In this document: piece after piece, positions 51,533 to 61,371 of the stretch
How the letters are laid out: each line of letters starts with the position of its first letter
How positions within the stretch are numbered: the stretch's first letter is position 1
Assembly (NCBI GenBank): GCA_034422355.1
Contig: DAOUJS010000171.1
Location: 1 to 64,000, forward strand
Length of the DNA stretch: 64,000 nucleotides
Reading direction: 5' to 3'
Origin: CATOSP01 sp034422355
Lineage (GTDB): Bacteria; Chloroflexota; Dehalococcoidia; Lucifugimonadales; UBA3495
Notes under the pieces: model-generated
Databases searched by the model: none
Told to the model about the DNA's origin: nothing
The model's input: the letters and a program-made list of their open reading frames with translations, nothing else
Translations under genes and position numbers: made by a program

Positions 51533-53047
51533 CTAGCTCTTGTTGGGTTGATTGTCTCGGATGGATTCCAGTTCTTCGGCGATTAGCCGGTTGACCATCT
51601 CCGGGTTTGCCTGGCCCCGGGTGATGCGCATCACCTGGCCGACCAGGAACTTGGCCGCTGACTCCTTGCCCTGGAGGAAGTCGTCCACCGCCTTTGGGTT
51701 GGACTCGATGGCCTCCCGCACGGCGGGGCCAAGGGAAGACGTTTCGTTAATCTGCGTGTAGCCCCGGTCACGGACGATGGTAGCAGGCGACTCGCCGGTG
51801 TTGAAGGACTCTTCCAGGACGGTTTTGGCCAAACTGATGCTCACTGCGCCGGAGTCAACGAGGTCGATCAACTCTACCAGCATCCTGGGTGTCACCGGGT
51901 TTTCGCCAATAGAAACGGTCCCCGCGTTGAGCAGGCGGCTCAGGTCCCCGAGCATCCAGTTGCTCACGCTCTTGGCCAACCTGTCGGGCGCGTCCCCGGC
52001 GGCCGTCTTCAACGCCAACGCTTCCTCGAAATAGTCCGCCGCGGGCTTGGCAGCCGTCAACAGGGACGCATCGTATTCAGGAAGGTTGTACTCCTTCACA
52101 AACCTGGATTTCCGCTGGGCGGCAAGCTCGGGCAGTTGCTCCCGCAGGTCCTCCACCCAGGCATGGTCGATCACCAGGGGAGGCAGGTCCGGTTCCGGGA
52201 AGTAGCGGTAGTCGTGGGCGTATTCCTTACTGCGCTGGGACACCGTTACGTTGCGGTCATCCAGCCAGCCGCGCGTCTCCTGCACAACCTGGCCGCCGGA
52301 CTCGACAACCTGGCGCTGGCGTTCAAACTCGTAGTTGAGGGCGAGGAACACGGACCGGAAGCTGTTCATGTTCTTGACCTCGGTCCGGTTGCCGAACTCG
52401 GCGCTGCCCTTGGGACGGATGCTGATGTTGGCGTCGCAGCGGAAGCTGCCGTCCTGCATGTTCCCGGTGCTCACGCCCAGGTATTGCAGGATGGAGTGGA
52501 GGGTCGTGAGGTAGGCCTGGGCCTCTTCAGCCGAGGAAATGTCCGGGGCGCTGACCACCTCCATCAGGGGAACGCCGGAGCGGTTTACGTCAACCAGGCT
52601 GTATGAATCGCCGTCAGGTGACGGGATATGCTGCAACTTGGCAACGTCTTCTTCCAGGTGGACGCGGTTGATGCCCACGCGGGTGGCGGCGCCGTCGATG
52701 TCCAGGTCCAGGTGGCCGTCCACTGCCAGGGGAAGATCATACTGTGATATCTGGTATCCCTTCATCAGGTCCGGGTACGGGTAGTTCTTCCGGTCGAACT
52801 TGGAGTAGGACGGGATTCGGCAGTTCAGCGCCAGCCCGGTCATTATCGTGTGTTCGACCGCCTTGCGGTTTATCACCGGCAGGCTGCCCGGCAGTCCCAG
52901 GCAGACGGGGCAGACGCGGCTGTTGGGTGCAGCGGACTGGTAATCGGCCCGGCAGGAACAGAACATCTTGCTGCGGGTCAGCAGTTGGACGTGGACTTCC
53001 AGGCCGATGACCGGCTCGTATTCCACTGGGGTTTTCTGTTTCAACAT
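51533..53047 (-). CDS. gatB: Asp-tRNA(Asn)/Glu-tRNA(Gln) amidotransferase subunit B
   Basis: The 504-residue protein has the GatB kinase-like domain starting EYEPVIGLEVHVQLLTRSKMFCSC, zinc-binding cysteines (CSC, then CPVC), FRCDANISIRPKGS, and the C-terminal YqeY-like domain. It transfers ammonia onto mischarged Glu-tRNA(Gln) or Asp-tRNA(Asn) with GatA and GatC. gatA and gatC are not in the window. It lies between sucD and secG. Confidence 0.97.
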   Translation of the reverse strand: MLKQKTPVEYEPVIGLEVHVQLLTRSKMFCSCRADYQSAAPNSRVCPVCLGLPGSLPVINRKAVEHTIMTGLALNCRIPSYSKFDRKNYPYPDLMKGYQISQYDLPLAVDGHLDLDIDGAATRVGINRVHLEEDVAKLQHIPSPDGDSYSLVDVNRSGVPLMEVVSAPDISSAEEAQAYLTTLHSILQYLGVSTGNMQDGSFRCDANISIRPKGSAEFGNRTEVKNMNSFRSVFLALNYEFERQRQVVESGGQVVQETRGWLDDRNVTVSQRSKEYAHDYRYFPEPDLPPLVIDHAWVEDLREQLPELAAQRKSRFVKEYNLPEYDASLLTAAKPAADYFEEALALKTAAGDAPDRLAKSVSNWMLGDLSRLLNAGTVSIGENPVTPRMLVELIDLVDSGAVSISLAKTVLEESFNTGESPATIVRDRGYTQINETSSLGPAVREAIESNPKAVDDFLQGKESAAKFLVGQVMRITRGQANPEMVNRLIAEELESIRDNQPNKS

Positions 53048-53174
53048 GGTCGTGTGCTATGTCGTCCGGGGATGTTTGCCAGGGAGATCAGCAGTCCAGT
53101 AACTGCGGTGAAGCGCATATAGTGTCTTTTCTGTAGATGCCCCGGTGAGACCGGGAATAACATCGGGCCGCGAA

Positions 53175-54056
53175 TCAAAGCTGGTCGATTACTGACCTGG
53201 CGGTGGGACCTATGTCCGCCGGGCTCGGTATGATTGTTGCCCCGGCCTGCCGCAGAGACTCGATTTTGCTCGCGGCGGTCGCGCTGCTGCCGGTGATGAT
53301 GGCCCCGGCGTGTCCCATGCGCTTGCCCGGCGGGGCGGTCGCGCCGACGACAAGGGCGCATACCGGTTTGCTGAATGACTCCCGTATGTAGTCTGCGGCC
53401 TCCTGTTCCAACGACCCTCCGATCTCGCCGATAAGGACCACCAGGTCCGTGTCCGGGTCATCGTTGAACAGGCGGAGTGCGTCGACGAAGCTCGTACCGA
53501 TTATAGGGTCCCCTCCGATACCGACGCAACTTGACTGGCCAATACCTTCGCGGCTCAACTGGTCAACCGCTTCATAGGTCAGGGTGCCGCTGCGCGAAAC
53601 GACCCCGGCACGGCCCGGCTGGTGGATCGCACCGGGCATGATTCCCAGCTTGCACCTGGCCGCGGGGTTGATGATGCCTGGACAGTTGGGTCCCACCAGG
53701 CGGGTATTCTTTCGCTCCAGGTAGCTTTTGACCCGGACCATGTCCGTCACGGGCACCCCTTCCGTGACGCAGATGACCAGCGGGATTCCGGCGTCGGCGG
53801 CCTCAACGATGGCTTCCGCGGCGAACGGCGGCGGGACGAAAATCAGGGAGGCGCTGGGCTGGGTCTCACGGACTGCCCCCTCCACCGAGTCGAAGACGGG
53901 CACACTCTCCTGGAAGAGTTGTCCGCCTCGCCCCGGCGTCACTCCGGCCACGATGTTCGTGCCGTAGTCCATGCACGCGGCGGCATGGAAACTTCCTTCC
54001 CTGCCGGTGATGCCCTGGACAATGGCCCGGGTTCCGGCGTCCACCAGAATACCCAT
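53175..54056 (-). CDS. sucD: Succinate-CoA ligase subunit alpha
   Basis: The 293-residue protein contains the CoA-binding Rossmann motif VQGITGREGSFHAAACMDYGT, RLVGPNCPGIINP, CVGIGGDPIIGTSFVDAL and the phosphohistidine-type region MGHAGAIITG. It makes succinate and ATP (or GTP) from succinyl-CoA in the citric-acid cycle. It lies 58 bases after sucC and is probably co-transcribed with it. Confidence 0.97.
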   Translation of the reverse strand: MGILVDAGTRAIVQGITGREGSFHAAACMDYGTNIVAGVTPGRGGQLFQESVPVFDSVEGAVRETQPSASLIFVPPPFAAEAIVEAADAGIPLVICVTEGVPVTDMVRVKSYLERKNTRLVGPNCPGIINPAARCKLGIMPGAIHQPGRAGVVSRSGTLTYEAVDQLSREGIGQSSCVGIGGDPIIGTSFVDALRLFNDDPDTDLVVLIGEIGGSLEQEAADYIRESFSKPVCALVVGATAPPGKRMGHAGAIITGSSATAASKIESLRQAGATIIPSPADIGPTARSVIDQL

Positions 54057-54114
54057 ATCAACCCCAGCCCCTCGAACTCATTTGACGCTCAATACGTCCG
54101 GCCGGATTGTTGCA

Positions 54115-55269
54115 TTAGGCCGGCTGTCTGACAGCCTCGGCGGCCTCCGCGAGGGTGTCAGCGAATGTGACGGGCAACCCGGCATCCCGGAAGATGGCCC
54201 TGCCCTCCTCCATGTTGGTGCCGAGAAGCCGCACAATCATGGGCTGTACAGCCCCGGTTTCCCGGTACGCCTGCACCACGCCCCTTGCCGCCACGTCGCA
54301 GCGGAGTATGCCCCCAAACAGGTTGATGAGCACCCTTGTAACTTTGGGATCGGAGACGATGATTTTGACTGCGGCGGCGACCTTTTCCTCGTCGGACCCC
54401 CCGCCCACGTCCAGGAAGTTGGCTGGGGAAGCGCCTACCGTCTGCGTCAGGTCAAGGGTGGCCATGGCCAGGCCCGCTCCGTTGATCAGGCACCCAACGT
54501 CGCCTTCCAGGTTTACATAAGAGATGCCCAGGGCCGTAGCTTCGGCCTCCCTCGGGTCTTCCTGGGAGGAGTCCCTCAACTCCGTCAGGTCTTGATGCCG
54601 GAACAGGGCATCATCGTCAAGGTCAATCTTGGCGTCCAGGGCCACAACCTCGCCGGATGTGGTGACTACGAGGGGGTTGATCTCCACCAGGGAGCAGTCC
54701 AACTCGGCATTGATGCGGGCTATGGAGTTCATAATAGCGCCTGTGGGCCGGGCCAACTCGCCGGTTACGTCCAGTTTCGACGCCAGCCGCCTTGTCTGGA
54801 AGGGCATGAGACCCAGAAGTGGGTCGATGGCTTCCGAGTGGATGTCCTCCGGGCGGGCGGCGGACACTTCCTCTATGTCCATACCTCCGGCTTGGCTGGC
54901 CAGCAGCACGGGCATGGCCAGGGCGCGGTCCAGCGTGACGGCCAGGTATAGCTCCCGGTCTATGTTCACCGGCTCTTCAATCAATAGCTGGCTTACGGGG
55001 ATGCCATCGGGTCCTGTTTGGGGCGTGACCAGGTTGGAGCCGATTAGAGACGTGGCGAACTCCTCCGCTTCCTGGGGGGAGTTGACCAGCTTGATTCCAC
55101 CGCCCTGGCCGCGCCCGCCGGCATGGACCTGGGCTTTCACAATGCCCCTGCCGCCAAGTTCGCTCACGAATCGGGCGGCGTCTTCCGGGGTGGAAGCTAC
55201 GTGGCCCCGGGGCACGGGTATGCCGTAGCGGGAAAAGATTTCTTTGGCCTGGAACTCGTGGACCTTCAT
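54115..55269 (-). CDS. sucC: Succinate-CoA ligase subunit beta
   Basis: The 384-residue protein has the ATP-grasp fold: MKVHEFQAKEIFSRYGIPVPRG at the start, VKAQVHAGGRGQGGGIKLV, VEINPLVVT and FLDVGGGSDEEKVAAAVKII. It forms the alpha2beta2 or alpha-beta succinate-CoA ligase with SucD. The start is ATG 55269. Confidence 0.97.
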   Translation of the reverse strand: MKVHEFQAKEIFSRYGIPVPRGHVASTPEDAARFVSELGGRGIVKAQVHAGGRGQGGGIKLVNSPQEAEEFATSLIGSNLVTPQTGPDGIPVSQLLIEEPVNIDRELYLAVTLDRALAMPVLLASQAGGMDIEEVSAARPEDIHSEAIDPLLGLMPFQTRRLASKLDVTGELARPTGAIMNSIARINAELDCSLVEINPLVVTTSGEVVALDAKIDLDDDALFRHQDLTELRDSSQEDPREAEATALGISYVNLEGDVGCLINGAGLAMATLDLTQTVGASPANFLDVGGGSDEEKVAAAVKIIVSDPKVTRVLINLFGGILRCDVAARGVVQAYRETGAVQPMIVRLLGTNMEEGRAIFRDAGLPVTFADTLAEAAEAVRQPA

Positions 55270-55627
55270 TGGCGTTCCTCACCCGCCTCCCATTCCTCGG
55301 AAACCCTGTACCAGGACCGGACCAAATGGTGTGTGGATACGCTTCGGCAGCATCACCGGAACGCTACTGTCCGGGAGACCGCACCGGTGCGACGCCTTTT
55401 AGACTATGTGATTTTATTCCGCGCGTCAATCGGTTGCGTCTGAGTGTCTGAGTAGCCGGAGACAGACCAGTGGCGGGGCGGATGGGGCCAGGTGATATAA
55501 TCCGCCGGTAGGCGAACGAAATAACTGCCGATGCCGGACCGGGGAAATGAGGAATGGGTGGCGTCAGTGATGCCGCCGTATTCCCGGGCCGGCTGGAGTT
55601 GAGGAGCTGGAGTTAAGGAGGTTCTCA

Positions 55628-56491
55628 ATGGCGGGAGCGGTCCGTTACAACAAGGCTATTGACTTGCTGGAACAGGGGAAGCCGGTGTTCTGTTCAGGTC
55701 TCGTGTGGAATGGAAACCTGGACGACCTTATGTATGTGGCTGACTCGGACTACGACATGGTGATCGTTGAGATGGAGCACGAGGGGTTGAGTTTCAACAA
55801 CCTGCGCGCGTCCCTCCAGTTCCTGCTCAACCGGAAGAAGATCGCCGGGGGCGGAGGCTTGCAGGCCGACCCGGTTCCCCTGGTGCGCATTCCGCCCAAC
55901 TCGCGGGAGCAGAACCAGTGGGTGATCAAGCAGGCGTTGGACACCGGGGTATATGGATTGGTCCTGCCCCATCTGAACACGGTCGAGGAGGCCAGGGCGG
56001 CTGTGGCGGCGGCCAGGTATCCCCAGATTCCCGGCTCGCCGGACTTCGAGCCGGAGGGGCAGCGTGGCTGGTGGGCCAGGATCGCGCCCCGTTATTGGGG
56101 GCTTTCGGCCCGGGAGTATTACCATGCCGCCGATCTGTGGCCGCTGGACCCGGACGGCAATATGCTGCTGATGCCCATCATCGAGGAACCGCAGGGCGTT
56201 GAGAACCTGCCGGAAATCCTGCGGGAAGTGAGGGGCATAGGCGCGGTCTGGGCCGGGCCGGGAGACATGTCGGTGGCTATGGGACATCCGGGGGAGTCGG
56301 ACCATCCGGACGTGCAGGCGAACCTGCTGCGGATACTGGACGCTTGTCAGAACGCCGGAGTGCCCTGCGCCACCGGGGCGACGGCTGCCGAGGTCCCAAT
56401 GCGGCTGGAGCAGGGGTTCCGCATCATCATAACGTCGCCGGAGAAGTCAGCTCCGGGTCTGGTTGAGGGCCGGAGGCTTGCTGGCCGGTAG
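55628..56491 (+). CDS. HpcH/HpaI-type aldolase/citrate lyase family protein
   Basis: The 287-residue protein matches the class II pyruvate aldolases: DMVIVEMEHEGLSFNNL, VPLVRIPPN, GLVLPHLNTVEEARAA, the metal-binding MPIIEEPQGVENL and WAGPGDMSVAMG. It would cleave a 4-hydroxy-2-oxoacid to pyruvate and an aldehyde. An insert near residue 130-170 has many Trp and Tyr. AAGGAGG precedes the ATG. It is divergent from the suc operon. Confidence 0.92.
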   Translation: MAGAVRYNKAIDLLEQGKPVFCSGLVWNGNLDDLMYVADSDYDMVIVEMEHEGLSFNNLRASLQFLLNRKKIAGGGGLQADPVPLVRIPPNSREQNQWVIKQALDTGVYGLVLPHLNTVEEARAAVAAARYPQIPGSPDFEPEGQRGWWARIAPRYWGLSAREYYHAADLWPLDPDGNMLLMPIIEEPQGVENLPEILREVRGIGAVWAGPGDMSVAMGHPGESDHPDVQANLLRILDACQNAGVPCATGATAAEVPMRLEQGFRIIITSPEKSAPGLVEGRRLAGR

Positions 56492-56520
56492 GGAGACAAG
56501 GAGGCCGCGATTCCCTGGCA

Positions 56521-57489
56521 TCACGGCGCACGTCCGTCTGAAACCCCATCCGCGTCAGGTCCCGGAATGTACTGGAAGAGGGGAGCGTCCGCCGGCAGGA
56601 TAACCGTGGTCTGCTGGGTCAGGAACTTCCTGTAGGCTTCCAGGCTGCGGCGGAAGGCGAAGAACTCCGGGTCCTGTTCCAGCGCATCGGCCAGAATCCT
56701 GATGGCTTCGGCCTCCCCCTCACCGCGGATCCTGTTGCTGTCCCGCTGGGCCTCGGCGCGGATGATGGCAGCTTCCCGGTCTGCGTCGGCTCTGATTACC
56801 AGCTCTTTCTCCGCGCCGTCGGCGCGGAACCCCGCCGCGATACGGTTACGCTCGGCCCTCATCCTCGTGTAGATGCTTGGGGTTACTTCGTCGGGGAAGT
56901 CGGCCCGTTTGATCCTCACGTCGATCATCTCGATTCCGAACGGTTCGTCTTCCTCCGCGATGGTGCGCCTGACTTCTGAAAGCACCTCTTGCAATATCTC
57001 GGAACGGGCCTCGGTCCCCTCAACCTGTGGAATTCCGCCTTCCACGACCTGCTGTTCGGTTGCCGGGTCGATCAGGGGTTTCGCCCCGATGATTTCAATC
57101 CGGTCCCTTCTGGCGACTTCGCTGCGCAGGCTGGAGGTCACGATGTCGCCCAGCCGGCTGCGCGCCGTTCCCTCGGTCTGAAGTGTCTTGCGGAACTGGA
57201 CCGGGTCGGTAATCCTGTATCTGGCGTAGGAGTCAATTACCAGGTTTTCCTTTTCGACGTCGGGCATGGCTACGGGAGGGGCGTCGATGCGCAGCACACG
57301 TTTATCGTACCTGACCACTGTATCCACAAATGGCGCTTTCATGTACAGGCCCGGACTCTGGCGCTGGCTGACCACTTCACCGAACCGGAGGATCAGCACC
57401 TGCTCGGTGACATCAACTACGTACAGGGATTGGGCCAGAACGATGGCAGCGGCTATCACCACTACACCGGCGGCTATGAGACCTTTCAT
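56521..57489 (-). CDS. hflC: HflC-type SPFH membrane protease-regulating subunit
   Basis: The 322-residue protein has an N-terminal membrane helix (MKGLIAAGVVVIAAAIVL) and an SPFH/prohibitin domain with EQVLILRFGEVV, PGLYMKAPFVDTVVRYDKRVL and a coiled-coil tail rich in RIRGEGEAEAIRI. HflC and HflK form a large complex that surrounds and modulates FtsH. The true start is the ATG at 57489; it lies 87 bases after the hflK stop, with a long hairpin between them. Confidence 0.92.
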   Translation of the reverse strand: MKGLIAAGVVVIAAAIVLAQSLYVVDVTEQVLILRFGEVVSQRQSPGLYMKAPFVDTVVRYDKRVLRIDAPPVAMPDVEKENLVIDSYARYRITDPVQFRKTLQTEGTARSRLGDIVTSSLRSEVARRDRIEIIGAKPLIDPATEQQVVEGGIPQVEGTEARSEILQEVLSEVRRTIAEEDEPFGIEMIDVRIKRADFPDEVTPSIYTRMRAERNRIAAGFRADGAEKELVIRADADREAAIIRAEAQRDSNRIRGEGEAEAIRILADALEQDPEFFAFRRSLEAYRKFLTQQTTVILPADAPLFQYIPGPDADGVSDGRAP

Positions 57490-57509
57490 ATGACTTCTCG
57501 ACTCCGACT

Positions 57510-57567
57510 GGGAACGTCGCCCCAATCCGCCCTGCCGGCCGGGGCGCGGCGGATTGGGGCCGTTCCC
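57510..57567. repeat. Long inverted repeat between hflK and hflC
   Basis: GCCCCAATCCGCC (57519-57531) pairs with GGCGGATTGGGGC (57548-57560), and outer arms GGGAAC (57510-57515) with GTTCCC (57562-57567). The combined stem has about 19 paired bases with a small internal bulge. It lies in the 87-base gap between hflK and hflC. It could stabilise or partially stop the hflK mRNA, or mark a processing site. Confidence 0.7.
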
Positions 57568-57576
57568 GGACCAGGA

Positions 57577-58668
57577 TTATGGTTGTGGGCCTATGGGGAG
57601 CGGAGTCACCCCTTGCCCTTGCCGCCCGCCGAGGACCAGGACTGACTCAACATCAGGAGACACGATGATCTTCGATATGCCGGGAAGCACACCCTCCATG
57701 GCCTCCAGGTATAGCCTTTGACGGGTTACTTCCCTTGATACCTCGTATTCTCTGAGGATGGACAGGAACTGGTCCGCTTCACCCTGGGCAGTTTCGATCC
57801 GGGACCGCCTGAATGCCTCAGCCTCCTCCCGGATCTTTTGCGCGTCACCCCTGGCCCTTGGGATTATATCGTTCTGGTAGGCGCGGGCCTGGTTTTCCTG
57901 GGTGTCCCGTTCCTGCCGGGCGCGGAGAACGTCCTGGAAGGCTTCCTGCACGTCGGCAGGGGCCTTGACGTCCTGGAGCTTGACGTTGACCACGTTGATG
58001 CCGGTCTCGTAGCTGTCCAGGATCTGTTGGAGCCGGTCCTGGGTTTCGGACTCAATGAGGGCGCGCTGCTCGGTGATCACGTCGTCGATGGAGCTCTGTC
58101 CCACCACAAGCCGTAACGCCGCTTCGGCGGCGTCCTTGAGGGTGAGTCCGTCAGGTTGACCCGGCTGAATCTCCCGGTCCGCCTCGCCCGGGTCGTTGAC
58201 CTTGAACAGGAAGTTGGTCAGGTTGCTGATGTTGTACTGGACGGCCATCTCCACGTCGACGACGTTCAGGTCGCCGCTGATCATGAGGGCTTCCTGTGGC
58301 ACCGGGGTATCGGCTACTCCCTGGGCAGCAGCGGTGCGATAGCCCAGGGTCATCCGCCGGACCTCCGTAACCAGGACAACGTCCTTTTTGCCGACTGGGG
58401 CGGGCCACCACCAGTGCAGCCCTTCCTCCCCTACCGGATTTCCCTGGACTGCGCCGAAAAGCCGCAGGGCAGCCTGCTCACCGGGGCTGATGGTGTAGAT
58501 CCCGGTCGCGGCCCACACCACCACTATGAGGGCGATTCCAAGGACGATAACGCCCCCCAGTCCGCCGCCGCCCAACCGGCCGAAGATGCGGCCAAATCCG
58601 GAGCGGGCCGAGCCGAGTATCTGGTCGAAGTTTACGTCCGGTTGTCTTGGTCCTCCCGGAGGGTACAT
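57577..58668 (-). CDS. hflK: HflK-type SPFH membrane protease-regulating subunit
   Basis: The 363-residue protein has a glycine-rich cytoplasmic N-terminus (MYPPGGPRQPDVNFDQIL, then GRLGGGGLGG), a membrane helix IVLGIALIVVVWAATGIYTI and an SPFH domain with EQAALRLFG, GLHWWWPAPVG, and ITEQRALIESETQDRLQQIL. This arrangement is typical of HflK, which pairs with HflC to modulate FtsH. ATG 58668 follows AAGGGA. Confidence 0.93.
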   Translation of the reverse strand: MYPPGGPRQPDVNFDQILGSARSGFGRIFGRLGGGGLGGVIVLGIALIVVVWAATGIYTISPGEQAALRLFGAVQGNPVGEEGLHWWWPAPVGKKDVVLVTEVRRMTLGYRTAAAQGVADTPVPQEALMISGDLNVVDVEMAVQYNISNLTNFLFKVNDPGEADREIQPGQPDGLTLKDAAEAALRLVVGQSSIDDVITEQRALIESETQDRLQQILDSYETGINVVNVKLQDVKAPADVQEAFQDVLRARQERDTQENQARAYQNDIIPRARGDAQKIREEAEAFRRSRIETAQGEADQFLSILREYEVSREVTRQRLYLEAMEGVLPGISKIIVSPDVESVLVLGGRQGQGVTPLPIGPQP

Positions 58669-58932
58669 TCTGAATAGTCCCTTCTCTGTAGAATTGCTTC
58701 TTGCGATATATGGGCCGGTCACAATAAGCTAACGGCCCGCGCAAGAAGGATTTTACCATATTGCGTCGCATTTGCCGAATTTCGACAGGAGCCAGGGCCC
58801 GTTCCAGTGAACTGCCTTCGAGCAACGGGATTGACCATCGGCTTATAATGCGAGCGGCGCCGGGCCGTGGGGGTCGCAGAGTTGCCCAGCCTATGGCAAG
58901 GGCCGAACTGGTCACTATGTGAGGTGGAGACC

Positions 58933-59217
58933 ATGGCTACCGTCGGAAGGAATGTAGCCCCTGGAATGAATGTAACCCCCGGTGATGGGATGACCCGCAT
59001 CCAGGTCTCTTGCGACCACCAGAGCGGGCTGATATACGTAGTGCCTGCCGAGCGCAGTTGGGTATGTTCTCAGGAAAAGATGCCGGCCCACGCGCTGGCG
59101 GGGTTCTTCCGGGAGTTGGTCGCCTTGAAACACCCGTCCGTTCAGGGGTTGATGCAGCAGTGGGGACTGTATTACCGGGAGTTGCCGTTACCTCAAGATG
59201 AGGCGGGCCCTGTATAG
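58933..59217 (+). CDS. Hypothetical protein (94 aa)
   Basis: The 94-residue protein begins MATVGRNVAPGMNVTPGDGM and has CDHQSGLIYVVPAERSWVC, a pair of Cys about 19 apart, followed by FFRELVALKHPSVQGLMQQW. The codon use is normal, and GAGGTGGAG precedes the ATG. No family is recognised. It is divergent from hflK and convergent with ftsH. Confidence 0.6.
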   Translation: MATVGRNVAPGMNVTPGDGMTRIQVSCDHQSGLIYVVPAERSWVCSQEKMPAHALAGFFRELVALKHPSVQGLMQQWGLYYRELPLPQDEAGPV

Positions 59218-59242
59218 CATCGGGAACGCCAGGCAAAAGAAG

Positions 59243-59275
59243 GGGCCAGTCCAACTCTACGCGGTGGACTGGCCC
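59243..59275. terminator. Bidirectional terminator-like hairpin
   Basis: GGGCCAGTCCA (59243-59253) pairs perfectly with TGGACTGGCCC (59265-59275) across an 11-base loop. It sits between the convergent small gene and ftsH and can end both transcripts. Confidence 0.75.
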
Positions 59276-59302
59276 GGTGTTACGCCCGGATGCAGGGCCG
59301 GT

Positions 59303-61291
59303 TCAGGCGTCTCCGTCAGCCGCGGGGGCCGGCTCGCTGGAGCTGGTCAGGCTGGGCACCGGCGCTGGTTGGGGAATGGGCTGCTGGGGAGCCGCCGGAG
59401 CGTAGGGAGGCGTGGGTTCCGGCGGGACCGCCGGTGTTCCGGGCTCGTCTCCGCCCAGTCCACCTTCCTCGAACAGCCGGCCCAGGCTGTCTCCGGTGAT
59501 GGTCTCATGCTCGATCAGGTACTCCGATAGCTGCACAAGTTGGGGCTTGTTGGTGACCAGGATATCCTTGGCCTTGGTGTAGGCCATGTGGATCATGTCT
59601 CTGACTTCTTCGTCTATCTCTTCGGCCACTCGGTCCCCGTAGTCGCGTTCCTCGCTTATTTCCCGGCCCAGGAATACCAGCTCTTCCCGTTTGCCGAATG
59701 TCCTGGGCCCCAGGGACTCGCTCATGCCGTAGCGCTTGATCATGCTCAGGGCAACCTTGGTCGCCCGCTCTAGGTCGTTGCTTGCCCCAGTGGTGACCTC
59801 ATCGAAGATGAGCTGCTCGGCCACGCGCCCGCCCATCATAACCGCGAGCATGTCGTGGAATTGGTTTCTGGTCCACAGGTAGCGGTCTTCGTCCGGCAAC
59901 AGGGATGTATGGCCGCCCATGTTGCCCCGGGACACGATGGAAATCTTATGCACCCTGTCGGCGTGGGGGAGCACGTGGGCAACCAGAGCATGACCGGCCT
60001 CGTGGTAGGCAGTCATCTCCTTCTCACGGGGGCTGATGACGCGGCTCTTGCGTTCCGGGCCTGCGATGATGCGGTCCACGGCCTCCTCGAACTCGGCCAT
60101 CTGGATGGTCTTCTTGTTGGCCCTGGCCGCAAGGATGGCCGCTTCATTTACCAGGTTGGAGAGGTCTGCGCCGCTGAACCCTGGAGTCTCCTTGGCCAGG
60201 CTCTCCATCGTCACTTCCGGCGAAAGGGGCTTGCCTGCGGCATGGACCTTCAGTATGGCCACCCTGCCCTGAATGTCGGGCAGGTCCAGCGTCACGCGCC
60301 GGTCGAACCTGCCGGGCCGCAGCAATGCGGGGTCGAGAATATCTGGGCGGTTGGTGGCGGCGATGACGATGATGTTGGTGTTGGTCTCAAACCCATCCAT
60401 CTCCACCAGGATCTGGTTCAGGGTCTGCTCCCGCTCATCGTGGCCTCCGCCAAGTCCGGCGCCGCGGTGGCGTCCCACCGCGTCGATCTCGTCAACGAAC
60501 ACGATGCACGGGGCGTTGCGCTTGGCCTGCTCGAACAGGTCGCGGACCCGGGCTGCTCCAACGCCAACGAACATTTCCACGAACTCGCTGCCGCTGATGT
60601 GGAAGAAGGGCACTCCTGCTTCCCCCGCCACGGCGCGGGCAAGCAGGGTCTTGCCAGTCCCGGGCTGGCCAACCAGCAGTACGCCCTTGGGAATTCTGGC
60701 GCCGAGGGAAAGGAAGCGTTCCGGGTACTTGAGAAACTCCACCACTTCCTGGAGTTCCGACTTCGCCTCCTCAACCCCCGCAACATCGGCGAAGCTTACG
60801 CCGGGACGGTTGAAGGGCATCATGCGAGCGCGGCTGCGCCCGAAGCTCAGGGTCTGGTTGTTGCTGCCCTGAGCCTGGCGCATCATGAACAGTATCAGGC
60901 CGCCGAAAAAGATGAGCGGCAGGAAATTTAGGAGAAGACCGAGGAAGCTGCCAAGGCCGGTGGAACCCTTGAAGGTGACTTCCACCCCGGTGGGAGGGCC
61001 TACCTGGACGCCGTTCTGGAGCAGTATGTCGAGCACATCCCCATTCTCGCCGACCCTGCTGGAGAAGCGGTCTGGGCCGGTGCGGCTGGTGAGCCGAGGG
61101 ATGACGGTCAGCTTCCTGCCGTCTACGATGATTTCGCGTACCTCGTTGTTCTCCGCCATCTTGACGACAGTGGTCAAGGGAATTTCGTTCCTGTTGCCGA
61201 AACTTGGCAACAGGGTGTAGAAGATTACGAGGACCCCGATGATTACGAGGAGGTAGACGAAGCTATTTCGCAGCCACCTGTTGCTTCCCAT
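59303..61291 (-). CDS. ftsH: ATP-dependent zinc metalloprotease FtsH
   Basis: The 662-residue protein has an N-terminal pair of membrane helices (residues about 8-29 and 120-140), an AAA+ domain with Walker A GQPGTGKT, Walker B IVFVDEIDAVG and the second region of homology, then an M41 peptidase domain with the zinc motif HEAGHALVAH. A Pro- and Ala-rich tail ends the protein. It degrades damaged membrane and regulatory proteins as a hexamer. A good promoter lies at 61343-61371. AAGAGG precedes the ATG. Confidence 0.98.
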   Translation of the reverse strand: MGSNRWLRNSFVYLLVIIGVLVIFYTLLPSFGNRNEIPLTTVVKMAENNEVREIIVDGRKLTVIPRLTSRTGPDRFSSRVGENGDVLDILLQNGVQVGPPTGVEVTFKGSTGLGSFLGLLLNFLPLIFFGGLILFMMRQAQGSNNQTLSFGRSRARMMPFNRPGVSFADVAGVEEAKSELQEVVEFLKYPERFLSLGARIPKGVLLVGQPGTGKTLLARAVAGEAGVPFFHISGSEFVEMFVGVGAARVRDLFEQAKRNAPCIVFVDEIDAVGRHRGAGLGGGHDEREQTLNQILVEMDGFETNTNIIVIAATNRPDILDPALLRPGRFDRRVTLDLPDIQGRVAILKVHAAGKPLSPEVTMESLAKETPGFSGADLSNLVNEAAILAARANKKTIQMAEFEEAVDRIIAGPERKSRVISPREKEMTAYHEAGHALVAHVLPHADRVHKISIVSRGNMGGHTSLLPDEDRYLWTRNQFHDMLAVMMGGRVAEQLIFDEVTTGASNDLERATKVALSMIKRYGMSESLGPRTFGKREELVFLGREISEERDYGDRVAEEIDEEVRDMIHMAYTKAKDILVTNKPQLVQLSEYLIEHETITGDSLGRLFEEGGLGGDEPGTPAVPPEPTPPYAPAAPQQPIPQPAPVPSLTSSSEPAPAADGDA

Positions 61292-61342
61292 AATGACCTC
61301 TTAGGGTTCCTGCCATGCCTACGGCATAGAGCCACTGTTACC

Positions 61343-61371
61343 ATATTAAATGACTACCCCGGAAATTGCAA
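61343..61371 (-). promoter_or_regulatory. ftsH: Sigma70-type promoter of ftsH
   Basis: On the minus strand TTGCAA (61366-61371) is followed after 17 bases by TAATAT (61343-61348). It would start transcription about 45 bases before the ftsH ATG at 61291. Confidence 0.6.

Noticed and set aside
51223..55269. secG-gatB-sucD-sucC set as an unusual operon
   Set aside because: It is a run of housekeeping genes on one strand with ordinary spacing; I see no sign of a special system.
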